Virus record (IMG/VR): IMGVR_UViG_3300032236_000866
Coordinates: 1-47,780 of that record
Length of the DNA: 47,780 bases
From: a virus
Strand: one strand, 5' to 3'
This document shows, piece by piece, positions 7,670 to 16,419 of the stretch. The notes under the pieces were generated by a model, which saw only the letters and a list, made by a program, of their open reading frames with translations, ran no database searches and had not been told where the DNA came from. Made by a program: the position numbers and the translations under genes. Within the stretch, counting starts at the first letter, position 1, and the number at the start of each line of letters is the position of its first letter.

Positions 7670-9933
7670 ATACAATCTATCACTGATGTTACTGCTATAC
7701 CTATCATAGAAGTTGTGCCCATTCCTGAAATATATGTTGGAGTAAATTTCATAACTGGAATAATTTCTGCAGCAACTCCTGTTTTAGTATTTATAATGAT
7801 TGTGGGAGTATCCGTAAACCCACATACCGTATTTGTTAGTGGCTGAACTGAAACAATGGAACCACTTGGTGAAACGATAGGAGTATATGTATTTTTACCG
7901 TCTGTAATTCGGTCCCCTGTTGTATATCCGTACCCAGGAGCTATTACAACTAAAGTTTCAACACATCCCGAAATATAGCTAGTTATTCCAGTTCCACCAG
8001 TTCCGGTATTTCCAATTCCAGTTCCAGTACTTCCAATTCCAGTTCCTCCAGTTCCGGTACTTCCAATCCCAATTCCTCCAGTTCCAGTGCTTCCAATTCC
8101 CGTAATATTTCCACCGCAATATCCATCTCCAGTATTGGTTAAATAAATTGAAGTGATTTCCCCACTTGCCCCAATAATTGGAGCTGCAGTGGCACCAGAA
8201 CCATATCCACTATTGTCTACAACTCTAACTGTTGTATTTCCTTGAGTATATCCAACTCCCCGATTAGTAATTTCAATTGCAAATATTTTTTTATTATCTC
8301 CTACAATTGGAACTGCCGTTGCTCCAACTCCATCTCCAATAATTCTTACTGCAGGAGGAATACAATATTTCCATTTGCTACCAATTTGCATCGGCATTAA
8401 ATCAGCTTGAGTTTGAGGATTGGTAACTTTAGAAGAGCAGTTTCTATCTTGAAATAAATTACCGAAGGGACCAAAATCTCCATATAATGCAGATTGCCGA
8501 ATTGAATCATCAATTGTATTGCCTATTTCATTTAATCCTTTAAATACATTTACATTTTTAACTGCCTTTTCCCAATCATCTGATTCCTTTTCACTTGGTC
8601 CAAATTTAGACGCCCAAACAGTTGGAGTTTTACAAGCAAGTCCAGTACATTCAAGAAAGCTAAAAATCTGCGATGCCAATGAACTTGCTTGATTTAAGAT
8701 ACTAGATATAGTTCCAAGTCCTCCAGTTAACCAACTAATTCCAGACATAATACTACCTAAAGCATTTTCAATCTCATTCATTAAGTTAGAAAGAATTCCT
8801 GCGGTCCACTGTTCTATGGCACACAATGGAGCATTAATCGTAGTGTCTACTAAATCTTTAAGAAGTCCTTGAATAAAATTAAAAATAGTTGCAGGCAATT
8901 TATCAAGAATACAAAATATAATATCAAGTATTTTTTTCATCGCCTCCAAAACAATTGTCTGCTGAGGAGGTGGAACTATAAGGCCAACTAATTTTCTAAA
9001 TGCCCAAGAGATACATTTAAAAATTGTATTTCTTAAATTATTAATAATTAACTTTACAACCCCCGTAATACTTCTTGCAGTATTACGAATAATATTAGTA
9101 ATATCTGCAATCTCATTCAGCACCGGGTCAATATAAGTATGTAAATACTTATCTAATCCATTTGTAACAGCCATAAAATCTTGAAGAGCTTGTGTAATTT
9201 GCCCTATCAGATTATTCTGACAACCATTTGGTATAGTCAAAGTAATATCAGCTTTATATGCTACTTGCCATAATGATGAAGAATCAAATATAAGCCTATC
9301 TCCATATTGCGGGAACTTTATTTCATTAGTATTAAGAGTAGATGTGGTAAACCCAATATTAGAATTGAATGCAAGATTTACTAAATCCTTTTGAGATAAT
9401 GGTGGAGTTTGAGCAGAAGGGTTCTCCGGGTCAATAGGTTTATCTGCTCTAGAACTTCTTTGAGTAGCTGGAATTACATTTCCAGGATGTCCCGTAAAAG
9501 GTTTAAATGCTGAACTTTTTTCTTTTGCTATAAGTTCTTCACTGATTAAGTTATTGACACCATCGCTACGATAAAGTAAACCAATTACAACAGGTTGCTG
9601 TGCATCATCTCCATCTAAAAAGAAACCAAAACAAGTTTCACCACCTTTTAAATTTATAGTTCCGCCAACTCCACCTTGAGTACTTCCAAAAGAAGGGTCC
9701 AGCATAATTTGCGCCCAAGGCAAATCATCATCAGCAAGAATGTTTCCATCAAATGGATGATACCCAACAACTCTTACTTTACATCTTGCAGGCCAAACTT
9801 CACCATTGGACCCCTTCTCTTTAGCAAATTGAGACTTATCTTTCCAAGAGTTCTTTTGAGCTACTTGACCTATCCACCAAGTAAACCCATCTTTACCAAT
9901 ATAATTAGATTTTAATAAAGCTTCTTCAATCAT
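7666..9933 (-). CDS. 5: gp5-like baseplate hub protein with OB-fold domain
   Basis: The protein has 755 residues. Residues about 45-125 ('VWPARCKVRVVGYHPFDGN', 'LPWAQIMLDP', 'CFGFFLDGDDAQQPVVIG') match the OB-fold domain of gp5/VgrG-type hub proteins. A helical, partly hydrophobic middle (about 230-430) follows. The C-terminus has two 'NxGxGYxxGxxT' beta modules flanking a low-complexity 'GIGSTGTGG' array. No T4-type lysozyme domain is visible; candidate cell-wall hydrolase domains are instead in the two hub proteins at 11457-14743. It overlaps the next gene by 4 nt (ATGA) and the preceding small gene by 8 nt. Gp5 family membership is likely, from the OB fold and gene order. Confidence 0.72.
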   Translation of the reverse strand: MIEEALLKSNYIGKDGFTWWIGQVAQKNSWKDKSQFAKEKGSNGEVWPARCKVRVVGYHPFDGNILADDDLPWAQIMLDPSFGSTQGGVGGTINLKGGETCFGFFLDGDDAQQPVVIGLLYRSDGVNNLISEELIAKEKSSAFKPFTGHPGNVIPATQRSSRADKPIDPENPSAQTPPLSQKDLVNLAFNSNIGFTTSTLNTNEIKFPQYGDRLIFDSSSLWQVAYKADITLTIPNGCQNNLIGQITQALQDFMAVTNGLDKYLHTYIDPVLNEIADITNIIRNTARSITGVVKLIINNLRNTIFKCISWAFRKLVGLIVPPPQQTIVLEAMKKILDIIFCILDKLPATIFNFIQGLLKDLVDTTINAPLCAIEQWTAGILSNLMNEIENALGSIMSGISWLTGGLGTISSILNQASSLASQIFSFLECTGLACKTPTVWASKFGPSEKESDDWEKAVKNVNVFKGLNEIGNTIDDSIRQSALYGDFGPFGNLFQDRNCSSKVTNPQTQADLMPMQIGSKWKYCIPPAVRIIGDGVGATAVPIVGDNKKIFAIEITNRGVGYTQGNTTVRVVDNSGYGSGATAAPIIGASGEITSIYLTNTGDGYCGGNITGIGSTGTGGIGIGSTGTGGTGIGSTGTGIGNTGTGGTGITSYISGCVETLVVIAPGYGYTTGDRITDGKNTYTPIVSPSGSIVSVQPLTNTVCGFTDTPTIIINTKTGVAAEIIPVMKFTPTYISGMGTTSMIGIAVTSVIDCI
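7987..8106. repeat. Low-complexity GIGSTGTGG-encoding minisatellite in the gp5-like gene
   Basis: Imperfect units of about 12-30 bp (variants of ccagttcc, ggtacttcc and aattcc) encode an array of 'GIGSTGTGG' type. The array lies as a flexible linker between two beta modules of the hub protein. The spacing stays in frame throughout. Confidence 0.75.
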
Positions 9934-10135
9934 CGTAAATTCTACATTCCAGTGCCGATGGGTTTAACTGACAATATAATTCTAATGTATTGGGAACTTC
10001 TAAAGCGTTAGGATTATTTTCCTGATATTTTAAAAGTTCTTCTAGATATGATTTTAAATATCTTTGCCTCTGTGTATTTTCAGAATATTTTTCTAATTCT
10101 TCGGCAATTTTGATAATGTGTTGTTCTAATTCCAT
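9926..10135 (-). CDS. Small helical protein of the baseplate operon
   Basis: This 69-residue protein is mostly helical and charged ('LEQHIIKIAEELEKYSENTQ', 'LKSYLEELLKYQENNP') with a short C-terminal 'YCQLNPSALECRIYDD'. It starts at ATG 10135, 10 nt after the gp27-like gene, and overlaps the gp5-like start by 8 nt, so translation is probably coupled. I do not recognise a family. Its place between the gp27-like and gp5-like hub genes suggests a hub assembly factor or minor hub component, but this is only context. Confidence 0.6.
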   Translation of the reverse strand: MELEQHIIKIAEELEKYSENTQRQRYLKSYLEELLKYQENNPNALEVPNTLELYCQLNPSALECRIYDD

Positions 10136-10145
10136 TTGATTTTAG

Positions 10146-11456
10146 TTAAGTATTAGTACCATAAAGACCATAGCTATCCCGTATAAGTCGTAGGCTGGTA
10201 ATCATTTGACCACCTTCAAAGTGATGGCGTAATTCTTTAATTAAATAATAACCGCTTTGTTCGTCATCAGCTTTTGCTGTATTTGAACTATCTATTCTTG
10301 GAAATTCAGAGTAGATAATATCACCTACTTTTAAATTAATATTACAAGGAACTATCATATTTAGTGCTTGTCCAAACAAAATATTATATCTTGAATAAGA
10401 CATTGCCATATCAGCACCATTTCTTTTAGCATCCCCTACAGTTCCATCATTATTTAATGCACCTCTATCAGAAGTTCTCACCATAATGCGAGTTATACTG
10501 TCTCCAAATTCTTCAGAGACTGCTAATTTATCTTGACTACCTAATTTATTATTGATTTGGTCTTTTAATTTATAAGTATATAAATCTAATTTATTTGTAT
10601 ATAAATCATAAAAATAGGTCTTATTTGCATAAGTTCCAACACGCAATGCCTTCATTAAATCACTATTCTTTTCAAAGCTATAGTTTAAAATTTTAAATTC
10701 ATTAGCTATTTTATTGCTCTCAATAACTTGAGTATAAAAATAACTTGGTATAGTTTCCTTATTAGTGCTTCCTATTTGAATTTGAGTAGGAGATACCAAA
10801 CTATCTATACTTCTAAAATTAAATCCTTCCTTATTCTCATAAAATAAAAATCCTGCAATTCCTTTTGCTTCTCCAGTCTGACCTCCACCAGAAGTTCCAC
10901 TAACAGGTCCAGTTGCAGGAACTGCTTTAGGTCCTAACCAAGTAAGTGTGTGAAATGGTTTTTTGTTATTTCCGATAAAAGAATAATTATTTGATGTGGA
11001 TTCAATATTATTTTCTTTATATTTTTCAGTTAATAATACATCTTTAAGAATAGTTGTAACCGTATTTTTTAAATTTCCTTGATATTTTCTTTGACATCTA
11101 ACTGTCTCATTTGTTAACCCTTCACGAGAAACCATATGTAAAGTAAACCTTTCATTACCTTGTTGAGCATCCAATCCACTTACTTTATAAACATACATTG
11201 AGTACTTATCATCTAAGACAAAATCACCAAAAATAGTAGAGACATCAATACTAATTGATTCCCCTCCTCTTATAGGCAAAATATTAAAGAGTGAAGAACT
11301 ATTCAGTATCACTGCTATTGCAGTTACACAAGGGGATAGTATATCCTCATAATAATCAAAGAATAATAATGAGTTGGTGATATCTACTGCCTTAGTACCG
11401 TCTAAGGTTTTAATCACAAACTGATTAATTTTATATGAACTAACTGCTAAAGACAT
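10146..11456 (-). CDS. gp27-like baseplate hub protein
   Basis: The 436-residue protein begins 'SLAVSSYKINQFVIKTLDG', continues with 'SISIDVSTIFGDFVL' and has a central 'FHTLTWLGPKAVPA', 'FLFYENKEGFNFRSIDSLVS' segment. The last two phrases are typical of gp27/gpD-type hub proteins that form the trimeric base of the VgrG/gp5 spike. The C-terminal part contains 'NLKVGDIIYSEFPRI', a beta-domain typical of this family. It precedes the gp5-like gene in the same operon, separated by one small ORF. The assignment rests on motif memory and synteny. Confidence 0.65.
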   Translation of the reverse strand: MSLAVSSYKINQFVIKTLDGTKAVDITNSLLFFDYYEDILSPCVTAIAVILNSSSLFNILPIRGGESISIDVSTIFGDFVLDDKYSMYVYKVSGLDAQQGNERFTLHMVSREGLTNETVRCQRKYQGNLKNTVTTILKDVLLTEKYKENNIESTSNNYSFIGNNKKPFHTLTWLGPKAVPATGPVSGTSGGGQTGEAKGIAGFLFYENKEGFNFRSIDSLVSPTQIQIGSTNKETIPSYFYTQVIESNKIANEFKILNYSFEKNSDLMKALRVGTYANKTYFYDLYTNKLDLYTYKLKDQINNKLGSQDKLAVSEEFGDSITRIMVRTSDRGALNNDGTVGDAKRNGADMAMSYSRYNILFGQALNMIVPCNINLKVGDIIYSEFPRIDSSNTAKADDEQSGYYLIKELRHHFEGGQMITSLRLIRDSYGLYGTNT

Positions 11457-13040
11457 TTAACTTGCGGATAAATTTGTAAGAAGTAGAGTTTTTATAAGAC
11501 TATTTACCACTTGACCTTCACTAGGTCCTGGGAGAGTGGTAGTTCCTCCTCCATCACCTCCTCCTACAGGTATATAAACTGGTTGGGAAGAACCACCACC
11601 CCCACCCATAGCAATTACAGAAGGTCTATCAATAATATAGAACTGACTTTGTGAATATGAAGGATATTGTTGAATTTGTGGAACTTGACTTGGTGCTGCA
11701 GGAGCAACCATTTGTGCTTTTATTTGGTCTTGCTGTCTTGATCTTATATCACGAACATAAGAATTATACATTTGCTGTGCTTGCTTCACTTCAGGATCAG
11801 TCACTGGTGTTGTTTGCATAGTATTTTTAAACTGATACTTTTGACCTGTTAATTGTGCTTTTAGTTTAGGGTCTTTGAGTATTCTATCACCACTTTTAGT
11901 TCCTTTAATAAAATCTTCAATTGATTGTTGTTTTTTTATAGTATTGACTTTTTGATCTGCTGATCCTTCTTTTGTGAATTGAGATTGTTTTTGTAAATCT
12001 TTTTTATTTTCTTCTTTTTTTGGTTGGACTTTAGGTACACCCGATTTACTAGATTGCAAATATGGCAAAGGATCTATATCTTGACCTTTAGTATCTTTTC
12101 TCATATAGTGTAAATGAGTATTTCCACCCCAATCCTTAACTGTACCTATTTGTTGTCCTGATTTTACTGTATCACCTATTTTTGCTTGAGCATTTATATG
12201 ACCATAAAGCCCCTGCTGTCCGTTATCATATTTAATAATAAGTGCATCTCCGTGACCTCCATAATTATTATATTTGTCTATAACTTTACCAGTTCTTGTT
12301 GCAACTACTGGACTATTTGGGTCAACTCCAATATCTTGTCCGTGATGGGGTCTTCCTCCATCACGAGTAGATGAAAAAGTTCCTCCCATATATCCTGTAG
12401 TTGTATTAATTCTTGGGTCTCCACTTGGAAGAGGGAATACTTCATCTCCAGTTCCAGTTGGAGTTATTTCGGTTCCTTTATTTTTATAATCAAATTTTTG
12501 GTCTTTTTCTGTTTCTCCTTGTCCCCAATCTCCAGTTTTATTCATTTGTTGAGTAACATTTCCAAATAGCCCAGAAAGTACTCCTTTTTCAAATTTACTT
12601 ACGGCAGAACTAAATTTTGTTATGATATCTTCAAAATTTCCTTTCCCAACGGCTGCTTTTTGTGAAGCTTCTTGTGTTTTTAGTTTTCTTTCAAGTTTCT
12701 GCTTAACTCCATTGTTATTTGCAGTTCCTGCTACTGCTCCCACTACCCCAGCCATTCCTAAAAGACCAGCTCCAGCAAGTCCAAGTCCACCTCCGGATGA
12801 ACTTCCAAATAAATTACTAGGAGCGCCAGAATTAGAAGCAATATTTATATTTGCAAGCTGTGTTATCTTTTTTTTATCTGGAAGTTTTATACTTTCAACT
12901 TGTTTTTTTCGTATATATAAAAAACTTGCAATATCATTATATTGCCCTTCAACTGTTTCCAATGAACCTTTTGAACGAACAGCAGTTGATACAATATTAT
13001 TAGCAGCAGTTTGAAATACAGATTTAAGTGTTATTGCCAT
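11457..13040 (-). CDS. Baseplate hub protein with M23 peptidoglycan endopeptidase domain
   Basis: I chose ATG 13040 (527 residues), 2 nt after the upstream stop; a TTG 6 nt further up is less likely. Residues about 200-330 form an M23 (lysostaphin/LytM) metallopeptidase domain. It shows the first motif HxxxD in 'RPHHGQDIGVD' (H232, D236), then 'GLYGHI', and the HxH motif in 'GGNTHLHY' (H309, H311). These residues bind the catalytic zinc. A Gly/Ala-rich hydrophobic segment lies at about 80-107, and the C-terminal 200 residues are K/Q-rich and then G/P-rich. It probably cuts peptide cross-links locally as the tail penetrates the cell wall. It sits among hub genes, not in a lysis cassette. Confidence 0.75.
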   Translation of the reverse strand: MAITLKSVFQTAANNIVSTAVRSKGSLETVEGQYNDIASFLYIRKKQVESIKLPDKKKITQLANINIASNSGAPSNLFGSSSGGGLGLAGAGLLGMAGVVGAVAGTANNNGVKQKLERKLKTQEASQKAAVGKGNFEDIITKFSSAVSKFEKGVLSGLFGNVTQQMNKTGDWGQGETEKDQKFDYKNKGTEITPTGTGDEVFPLPSGDPRINTTTGYMGGTFSSTRDGGRPHHGQDIGVDPNSPVVATRTGKVIDKYNNYGGHGDALIIKYDNGQQGLYGHINAQAKIGDTVKSGQQIGTVKDWGGNTHLHYMRKDTKGQDIDPLPYLQSSKSGVPKVQPKKEENKKDLQKQSQFTKEGSADQKVNTIKKQQSIEDFIKGTKSGDRILKDPKLKAQLTGQKYQFKNTMQTTPVTDPEVKQAQQMYNSYVRDIRSRQQDQIKAQMVAPAAPSQVPQIQQYPSYSQSQFYIIDRPSVIAMGGGGGSSQPVYIPVGGGDGGGTTTLPGPSEGQVVNSLIKTLLLTNLSAS

Positions 13041-13042
13041 AA

Positions 13043-14743
13043 TCAACCATCCACAATATTATAAACCATTTTAGAATAAAGAACTAAAAAGTTATCTACA
13101 TTTCCTGCAGGAAGAAATGGAACAGAAGGAGCCGCTTTAGAGGGGGGAGGTGGTGCAGAACCCCCTCCCCCTCCACCACCTTGCGATTGCCCACCTACAG
13201 ATGAAACTTTGGGAGGCATCTTTATGGTTGTAATCTTTGCTTGTGGATTAACTGGTTTTGATATCGCATCTGCTTTTGCTTTAGTTTGAGTTGGTGCTGC
13301 TGCTACTTGTGCTGGTGAAGGAAGAATAGGAGCAGATGGCACTCCCTGGTATGTCTTTAAATTTTTTTGATAATTTTGCAAAAATTGTTGTTGTGTTAAT
13401 AATTGTTGAGTGCCTCCGGGAAGTGAAGGCCAAACACCTTTTAATCTTTTCGCAACTGCTAATGGATCTTTTTGTAATTGTGCTACAACTTTACTTTCAT
13501 CGCCACCAAGACCACTTACAATTTCTGTTCTTGTTATTTTATCTTGATTTTCTGGACTATACAAATCTTTATTGGGGTCTAATCCTGCAGCCTTTGCTTT
13601 TGCAACCAAATAGTCGGGCATCTCTTGATACTTTCCAACTGCACCAGTTGCTTTTTTAGCAACTTCAGCAATAGTCATTTTAGTTGCACCAGGTAAATTA
13701 TGAGTTCCACCAGCACCAGTATTCATAGATTCATAATTTCCACCAGATTCTGGACCGGAAATGACATCCATTAAAGATTTTATTTCTGATGGAGCGTTCC
13801 CCTGAATAAGTTGAGTTGGTCCAGAACCTGGACCTTCTGGACCTGGAGAAGGTTTAGGGGCACCACCACTACTTCCACCACCAGAAGGTTTTGATGTAGA
13901 ATTAGGAGTTCCGCCTGCTGCTTTAATTAAATTATCAATAGCATTTGAAAATCTATTAATAATAGAACTTAAACTATTTGCAAGATCTTTGGGAATACTT
14001 TGCTGAACTACTGCAGGTTGAAGATTTTCACTTCCACTTAGTGCATTAATTGTCCCTCCTGCTAACATACCTGCCCCTAAAGCACCTGCTCCAAGAGCAA
14101 GCATCTTTCCTCTACCTCCACCTGATACTTTTTCCGTTGCATTTTTTGTAAGATTAGCACCACCAAATGGAGTTGCGGTGGGGAGATTTGATAACTGATT
14201 TACTATTTTATTAATAGTAATACGAATTAATTTTGCAATCTCAAAACTATCTTCAAATAATTTTCTTAATCCTTTCAAACTAGCTGAAGTTTTATTTAAA
14301 TTTTTCTTGTCTACAAAAAATTGAATAAATCCCGTAACATTATTATAAAGACCAAAGAACTTTTCAAGAATTTTTGAAGGTTTACTATCTTCTATTGATT
14401 TTAATTTATCTTGATATCCTTTTGTAAAATTTTGTAATGTGGTTTGAAATACATTTTGTATATTGTTTACAACACCTTGAACTTTATTATCTTGATTTTT
14501 TATATTTGTATTAAGTGCAGTATCAGTTTTTGTTGAAATTGTAGATACTATACTATTAAAATCTGGAGTTACCGGTCTAACGCCACCTCTTTCAAATGGA
14601 ACAATTTTATTTAAAGAAGTAGAATTTACAATAGAAGAACCTAAAGAACCATTTCCTCCAGTTATAAAGTTCTGGAATTGCTCTACAGTTCCTTTACGAT
14701 TGCCAATAATATTGGGTGAATTTAAAACACTATTAATTGCCAT
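13043..14743 (-). CDS. Baseplate hub protein with lysozyme-like (glycan hydrolase) domain
   Basis: The 566-residue protein has a helical N-terminal half, a Gly/Ala-rich hydrophobic stretch at about 208-235 and a long S/G/P linker (280-310). A lysozyme-like domain follows at about 318-465. The domain contains 'ISGPESGGNYESMN' (candidate catalytic E332), 'GAVGKYQEMP' and 'SPENQDKI', the pattern of phage muramidases and transglycosylases that act on glycan strands. The C-terminus is low-complexity and ends hydrophobic. The start overlaps the preceding 58-residue ORF by 11 nt. Together with the M23 protein next door it likely forms the tail-tip wall-degrading apparatus. A tape-measure-like (gp29) role is also possible from its length. 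Confidence 0.65.
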   Translation of the reverse strand: MAINSVLNSPNIIGNRKGTVEQFQNFITGGNGSLGSSIVNSTSLNKIVPFERGGVRPVTPDFNSIVSTISTKTDTALNTNIKNQDNKVQGVVNNIQNVFQTTLQNFTKGYQDKLKSIEDSKPSKILEKFFGLYNNVTGFIQFFVDKKNLNKTSASLKGLRKLFEDSFEIAKLIRITINKIVNQLSNLPTATPFGGANLTKNATEKVSGGGRGKMLALGAGALGAGMLAGGTINALSGSENLQPAVVQQSIPKDLANSLSSIINRFSNAIDNLIKAAGGTPNSTSKPSGGGSSGGAPKPSPGPEGPGSGPTQLIQGNAPSEIKSLMDVISGPESGGNYESMNTGAGGTHNLPGATKMTIAEVAKKATGAVGKYQEMPDYLVAKAKAAGLDPNKDLYSPENQDKITRTEIVSGLGGDESKVVAQLQKDPLAVAKRLKGVWPSLPGGTQQLLTQQQFLQNYQKNLKTYQGVPSAPILPSPAQVAAAPTQTKAKADAISKPVNPQAKITTIKMPPKVSSVGGQSQGGGGGGGSAPPPPSKAAPSVPFLPAGNVDNFLVLYSKMVYNIVDG

Positions 14744-14909
14744 TTTGTTGGTTCTTTAGGTTCTCTTCTTCTATATGCTGTTGCAATAGTCCCAAATACA
14801 ATTCTCTTTCAAATGGTATCAGATTTTCAATTTCACTTAATGAATATTTATGAAACTGTAGTAGAGAGAAATTAATTCTATAATAACTCTCTAAGTCCAT
14901 ATACGCCAT
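14733..14909 (-). CDS. Small baseplate-operon protein (MDLESYY... type)
   Basis: This 58-residue ORF runs from ATG 14909 (an alternative ATG at 14900 would start 'MDLESYYRINF') to a TAA at 14733-14735, overlapping the next gene by 11 nt. Its sequence ('FHKYSLSEIENLIPFERELY') is the pattern of small conserved proteins found between gp26-like and hub genes in T4-like phages. In many tailed phages such short acidic helical proteins sit just before the tape-measure or hub gene and act as assembly chaperones. It starts 2 nt after the gp26-like stop. The chaperone role is inference. Confidence 0.7.
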   Translation of the reverse strand: MAYMDLESYYRINFSLLQFHKYSLSEIENLIPFERELYLGLLQQHIEEENLKNQQNGN

Positions 14910-14911
14910 AA

Positions 14912-15637
14912 CTAGCCGAAAAAACTTGATAACCCTTCCAATTTAACTTCATTTTCTTTTTTGGTTTTTGGATTAACAACTGTAAAAGTATGAGATAATT
15001 TAGGCATAGTTTGAAAAAATGTATCAATCTTTTTAAATTGTTGAGAATTTAACCCTTCAATAAATTCAACCAATTCTTTTTTAGTACAATCCTTTGCAGA
15101 CCAAGTATCTTCTTGATTAAATACCATATCCATACAAGAAGAAACAATATCAAAAGACTTATCTAACATAGAAGCATCATCCATACTGAAATCAAAATTA
15201 TCTTTAATAAATTTATCCAACGAAGGATATTTCATTCTCAAAACTAAATTATCATCTAATTTTATATCTGTAGAATGCTCTGGATTTTTTTGAACTTGAA
15301 TTTCGTCAATAAAGATTGTTACAGGAACTTGAGTTTCCCCATCGTCTTCACAGGTTACAATTAAATCAATACCTTCTCCGACAGACTTTCCTCTTACATT
15401 TAAGAAGATATATTCAATATCAAAAGTAGGAAGCTCTTCAACTTTGATACCTTTAGTAATAATACACTCTTTTAAAATCTGCTTAATCGCATTCGTAATA
15501 GCTTTTGTATCTTTAGTCTCTAATGCAAGAAGTAATATCTTTTCTTCTTTAACTAAAAATGGCCTATACTTTATTGTCTTTTCTGTAGATGGCAATATCA
15601 ACTCATAAGTTGGAGTTATCGGTTTAGGTAATGGCAT
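14912..15637 (-). CDS. 26: gp26-like baseplate hub subunit
   Basis: The 241-residue protein begins 'PLPKPITPTYELILPSTEK' followed by 'KYRPFLVKEEKILLLALE', a signature I associate with the T4 baseplate gp26 family. The middle region ('IEYIFLNVRGKSVGE', 'VTCEDDGETQVPV') is also typical. It is 240 residues long, a little longer than T4 gp26 (about 208). A late promoter box (CTAAATA, minus strand) lies 22 nt upstream of the ATG, so the hub operon can be transcribed from here. It is followed by the small 58-residue ORF and the hub hydrolases. Confidence 0.75.
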   Translation of the reverse strand: MPLPKPITPTYELILPSTEKTIKYRPFLVKEEKILLLALETKDTKAITNAIKQILKECIITKGIKVEELPTFDIEYIFLNVRGKSVGEGIDLIVTCEDDGETQVPVTIFIDEIQVQKNPEHSTDIKLDDNLVLRMKYPSLDKFIKDNFDFSMDDASMLDKSFDIVSSCMDMVFNQEDTWSAKDCTKKELVEFIEGLNSQQFKKIDTFFQTMPKLSHTFTVVNPKTKKENEVKLEGLSSFFG

Positions 15638-15659
15638 TTTATAATTTAGTCAGTATCAT

Positions 15660-15666
15660 TATTTAG
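15660..15666 (-). promoter_or_regulatory. Late promoter box CTAAATA
   Basis: CTAAATA on the minus strand, 22 nt upstream of the gp26-like ATG and overlapping the stop codon of the gp54-like gene. It matches the T4-like late box read by gp55-type sigma with gp33. Confidence 0.7.
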
Positions 15667-16388
15667 TCTTGTTTTGCTTGATATTTCTCAATTATATAAC
15701 GACTATATGTAAATGAAATAGTTGTTTTTGTTATTTGACTACCTTCATATGTTACTGGAATTGCAGTAATATTTGTTGGGTATGCATCTATCATTCTATA
15801 AGTTAATGTAGTGGGCTGTGCTCTTTTACTGTTGCTCCCGCTCCCGGTATAAAAATCTCTTTCAAATTTACTAATAGATATAATTCGCCTATAAGTATTT
15901 GGATATTTTATTCTAAAAAAATCATTAGTTGAAGTTGCTCCACCTTGACCTATTGGACTTGCACCATATTCTCCAGCAGAAGTATAGATTGGATTAATAT
16001 AATTCATCCATTCTTCAAATAAACGAATGTTCTGATATTCATTATCTACATATAGAGTAATTGTAAAATCAGTATATACTTTTTTAGTTGGAAATTTCTC
16101 TAAAACTCCTTGATGACTTCCAAATTCAGCTGCGGTATCAAAGGTAACTCCAGGTAAAGCTGCTTCAGCACAAAAGAAATCATAAAAATTATTAGATTGT
16201 AGCTCAGAAGTAATAACCCCAGATTTCTTTAGCCAACCTAGTAAGCCAGAACTATCATTAGCTAAATGTAAAGATACTTTAAATTGACTTGTAACTGAGA
16301 GTGCTCCAAACAAGTCAATAGCACCAGGGAGCACATCTCTCGGTAATGTTTGCTTGATATATAATGGACTTATTGGTAGATTTGCCAT
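15663..16388 (-). CDS. 54: Tail-tube-fold baseplate protein (gp54/gp19-like)
   Basis: The 241-residue protein contains 'FYDFFCAEAALPGVTFDTAA', 'FPTKKVYTDFTITLYVD' and 'FEEWMNYINPIY', followed by 'FFRIKYPNTYRRIISISKFE' and a C-terminal 'TLTYRMIDAYPTNITAIPV'. This is the beta-barrel tail-tube signature shared by T4 gp19, gp54 and related tube-initiator proteins. Its place at the head of the hub genes, and not beside the tail sheath, favours the gp54 tube initiator role on the baseplate. It is transcribed divergently from gp4, with overlapping late promoters in the 29-nt gap. Confidence 0.65.
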   Translation of the reverse strand: MANLPISPLYIKQTLPRDVLPGAIDLFGALSVTSQFKVSLHLANDSSGLLGWLKKSGVITSELQSNNFYDFFCAEAALPGVTFDTAAEFGSHQGVLEKFPTKKVYTDFTITLYVDNEYQNIRLFEEWMNYINPIYTSAGEYGASPIGQGGATSTNDFFRIKYPNTYRRIISISKFERDFYTGSGSNSKRAQPTTLTYRMIDAYPTNITAIPVTYEGSQITKTTISFTYSRYIIEKYQAKQD

Positions 16389-16395
16389 CTAAATA
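16389..16395 (+). promoter_or_regulatory. Late promoter box CTAAATA for the gp4-gp53 operon
   Basis: CTAAATA on the plus strand, starting 1 nt outside the divergent gp54-like ATG and 22 nt upstream of the gp4 ATG. It lies back to back with the box at 16413-16419. Confidence 0.72.
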
Positions 16396-16412
16396 ATAGA
16401 AGTCTTATGAAA

Positions 16413-16419
16413 TATTTAT
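16413..16419 (-). promoter_or_regulatory. Late promoter box ATAAATA for the gp54-like gene
   Basis: ATAAATA on the minus strand, 24 nt upstream of the gp54-like ATG (16388). It overlaps the first two bases of the gp4 ATG on the other strand, so the two late promoters face outward and overlap. Confidence 0.65.

Noticed and set aside
7987-8106. Variable region of a diversity-generating retroelement
   Set aside because: No reverse transcriptase or template repeat is present; the array is a simple low-complexity linker.
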